DNA from: an uncultured Campylobacter sp.
Lineage (GTDB): Bacteria; Campylobacterota; Campylobacteria; Campylobacterales; Campylobacteraceae
DNA: 15,241 nt
Assembly (NCBI RefSeq): GCF_938002845.1
Contig: NZ_CALKZP010000035.1
Span: 1 to 15,241, forward strand
Direction of reading: 5' to 3'
Under the pieces are notes generated by a model. It saw only the letters and a list, made by a program, of their open reading frames with translations. It made no database searches and was not told the origin of the DNA. Positions 14,043-15,241 of the stretch are shown one piece after another. The first letter of the stretch is position 1. Each line of letters opens with the position of its first letter. The translations under genes were made by a program, and so were the position numbers.

Positions 14043-15241
14043 ATGAGAAGCGACATTATCAAAAAAGGCTATACGCGCGCGCCGCACAGAAGCTTGCTAA
14101 GAGCGACGGGACTAAAGGACGAGGACTTTGAAAAACCCTTTATAGGCGTGGCAAATAGCTTCATAGAGATCATTCCGGGGCATTTTTTTCTCAACAAATA
14201 CTCCGAAATTTTAAAAGACGAGATCCGCAAAAACGGTTGCGTGCCATTTGAGTTTAACTGCATCGGCGTGGACGACGGCATCGCTATGGGGCATGCCGGG
14301 ATGCTTTATAGCCTGCCTAGCCGCGAGCTGATCGCAAATTCGATCGAAACGGTGATGAACGCGCATGCCCTGGACGCTCTCGTTTGCATGCCAAACTGCG
14401 ATAAAATCGTGCCCGGCATGGTTATGGGCGCGCTTCGCGTGAACGTGCCGACGGTTTTTGTTAGCGGCGGCCCGATGAAAAAAGGCTACACCAAAAAAGG
14501 CGAGCCGATCGACCTTGCGACTGCGTTTGAGGCGGTGGGTAAATTTGAAACCAAAGAGATCAGCGCCGAGGAGCTAAAAGAGATCGAGTGCAAAGCCTGT
14601 CCAAGCGGCGGCAGCTGCTCGGGGATGTTTACAGCAAACTCGATGAATACGCTGTGCGAAGCGATGGGTATCGCGCTAAAAGGTAACGGCACCGTACCCG
14701 CGCTTACGCCAGAGCGCGAGGAGCTCATCAGGCAGGCAGGGCGACGAATTTGCCAAATCGCGCTGGATGAAAAATACAAAATCCGCAACATCGTGAACGA
14801 AAAATCTATCCAAAACGCCCTCGTAGTCGATATGGCGATGGGCGGCAGCAGCAACACCGTGCTGCACATCCTAGCTATCGCGCGCGAAGCGGGAGTAAAT
14901 TTGCAAATCGCAAGTCTAAACGACATCAGCCGCAAGATCGCTCATATCGCTAAAATCAGCCCTAGCTTGCCAAATATCCACATGGAGGACATCGACCGCG
15001 CGGGCGGTTTAAGCGCCGTGATAAATGAAATTTCGCGCCGCGATAACGGGCTGCTAGGGCTAGACGCGCTAACGGTCACGGGCGAGAGCCTAGGCGAGCG
15101 CGTGGGCGCTAGCGTCATAAAAGACGAAGAGGTCATCCATAAGGTCGAAAACGCCTACTCGCAGGTCGGCGGGCTGGCGGTTTTGTTTGGAAATTTAGCC
15201 GAGCAGGGCTGCGTCATCAAGACCGCGGGCATCATCGGCGA
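14043..15241 (+). CDS. ilvD: Dihydroxy-acid dehydratase; C-terminal part beyond the window
   Basis: Iron-sulfur enzyme that dehydrates dihydroxy-acids in valine, isoleucine and leucine/pantothenate synthesis, in the cytoplasm. The first 399 codons are present (about 70 percent of the usual 560-residue protein). Visible: PFIGVANSF, FNCIGVDDGIAMGHAGMLYSLPSR, MPNCDKIVPGM with cluster ligand Cys119, Asp120 and Lys121 (the carbamylated lysine of studied enzymes), and ACPSGGSCSGMFTANSMN with Cys192. The 73-residue spacing between Cys119 and Cys192 matches characterised enzymes. The third cysteine of the TPCN type in [2Fe-2S] enzymes is Gly46 here (IIPGH), as in the E. coli-type protein, whose cluster is oxygen-labile. 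Start at ATG with AAGGACATAAA before it. It is divergent from the ABC operon. Confidence 0.97.
   Translation, partial: MRSDIIKKGYTRAPHRSLLRATGLKDEDFEKPFIGVANSFIEIIPGHFFLNKYSEILKDEIRKNGCVPFEFNCIGVDDGIAMGHAGMLYSLPSRELIANSIETVMNAHALDALVCMPNCDKIVPGMVMGALRVNVPTVFVSGGPMKKGYTKKGEPIDLATAFEAVGKFETKEISAEELKEIECKACPSGGSCSGMFTANSMNTLCEAMGIALKGNGTVPALTPEREELIRQAGRRICQIALDEKYKIRNIVNEKSIQNALVVDMAMGGSSNTVLHILAIAREAGVNLQIASLNDISRKIAHIAKISPSLPNIHMEDIDRAGGLSAVINEISRRDNGLLGLDALTVTGESLGERVGASVIKDEEVIHKVENAYSQVGGLAVLFGNLAEQGCVIKTAGIIG

Overview
The window looks like chromosome from a Campylobacter (Campylobacterota) with a fairly high GC content for the genus. The non-coding stretches are full of AAATTT/TTTAAA words, promoters show a strong TATAAT-type -10 with no clear -35, and NrdA, CTP synthase, RecJ and IlvD read as campylobacterial proteins. 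The oral, higher-GC species (C. gracilis, C. showae, C. rectus) are my best guess; this is inference, not a search result.

Layout. (1) 1-2360, minus: nrdA, class Ia ribonucleotide reductase large subunit, cut by the window edge only a few codons before its end, preceded by a leader of about 130 nt. (2) 2744-4192, minus: a membrane-anchored DUF945/YdgA-like protein, closed by a strong intrinsic terminator. (3) 4331-7532, plus: pyrG and recJ, overlapping by 11 nt. (4) 7533-8004: about 470 nt without a recognisable gene. (5) 8005-13850, minus: a block read from right to left as Tat-exported substrate-binding protein, ABC permease, ABC ATPase, a very large NnrS-family membrane protein, and after 66 nt a small cupin. 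The first four genes overlap (7, 4 and 8 nt) and almost certainly form one operon. (6) 14043-15241, plus: ilvD (dihydroxy-acid dehydratase), divergent from the operon and cut by the window end.

The accessory region is block 5. Its promoter has a near-consensus Crp/Fnr-type palindrome exactly where a class II activator sits (centre 41.5 nt upstream of the predicted start). NnrS-family proteins are generally controlled by NO- or oxygen-responsive Fnr-like regulators, so an uptake system and an NnrS protein probably share respiratory or nitrosative control. The oddest object is the NnrS gene: its open frame carries about 635 extra N-terminal codons made of two families of degenerate in-frame repeats (Arg/Cys/His-rich, about 16-residue spacing; then Asn/Ser/Gln-rich, 15-residue spacing). 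The start of this extension is coupled to the stop of the ATPase gene, which supports translation of the whole frame, but the protein has to be tested.

The remaining genes are housekeeping: deoxynucleotide supply (nrdA), CTP synthesis (pyrG), single-strand DNA degradation in repair (recJ) and branched-chain amino acid synthesis (ilvD).
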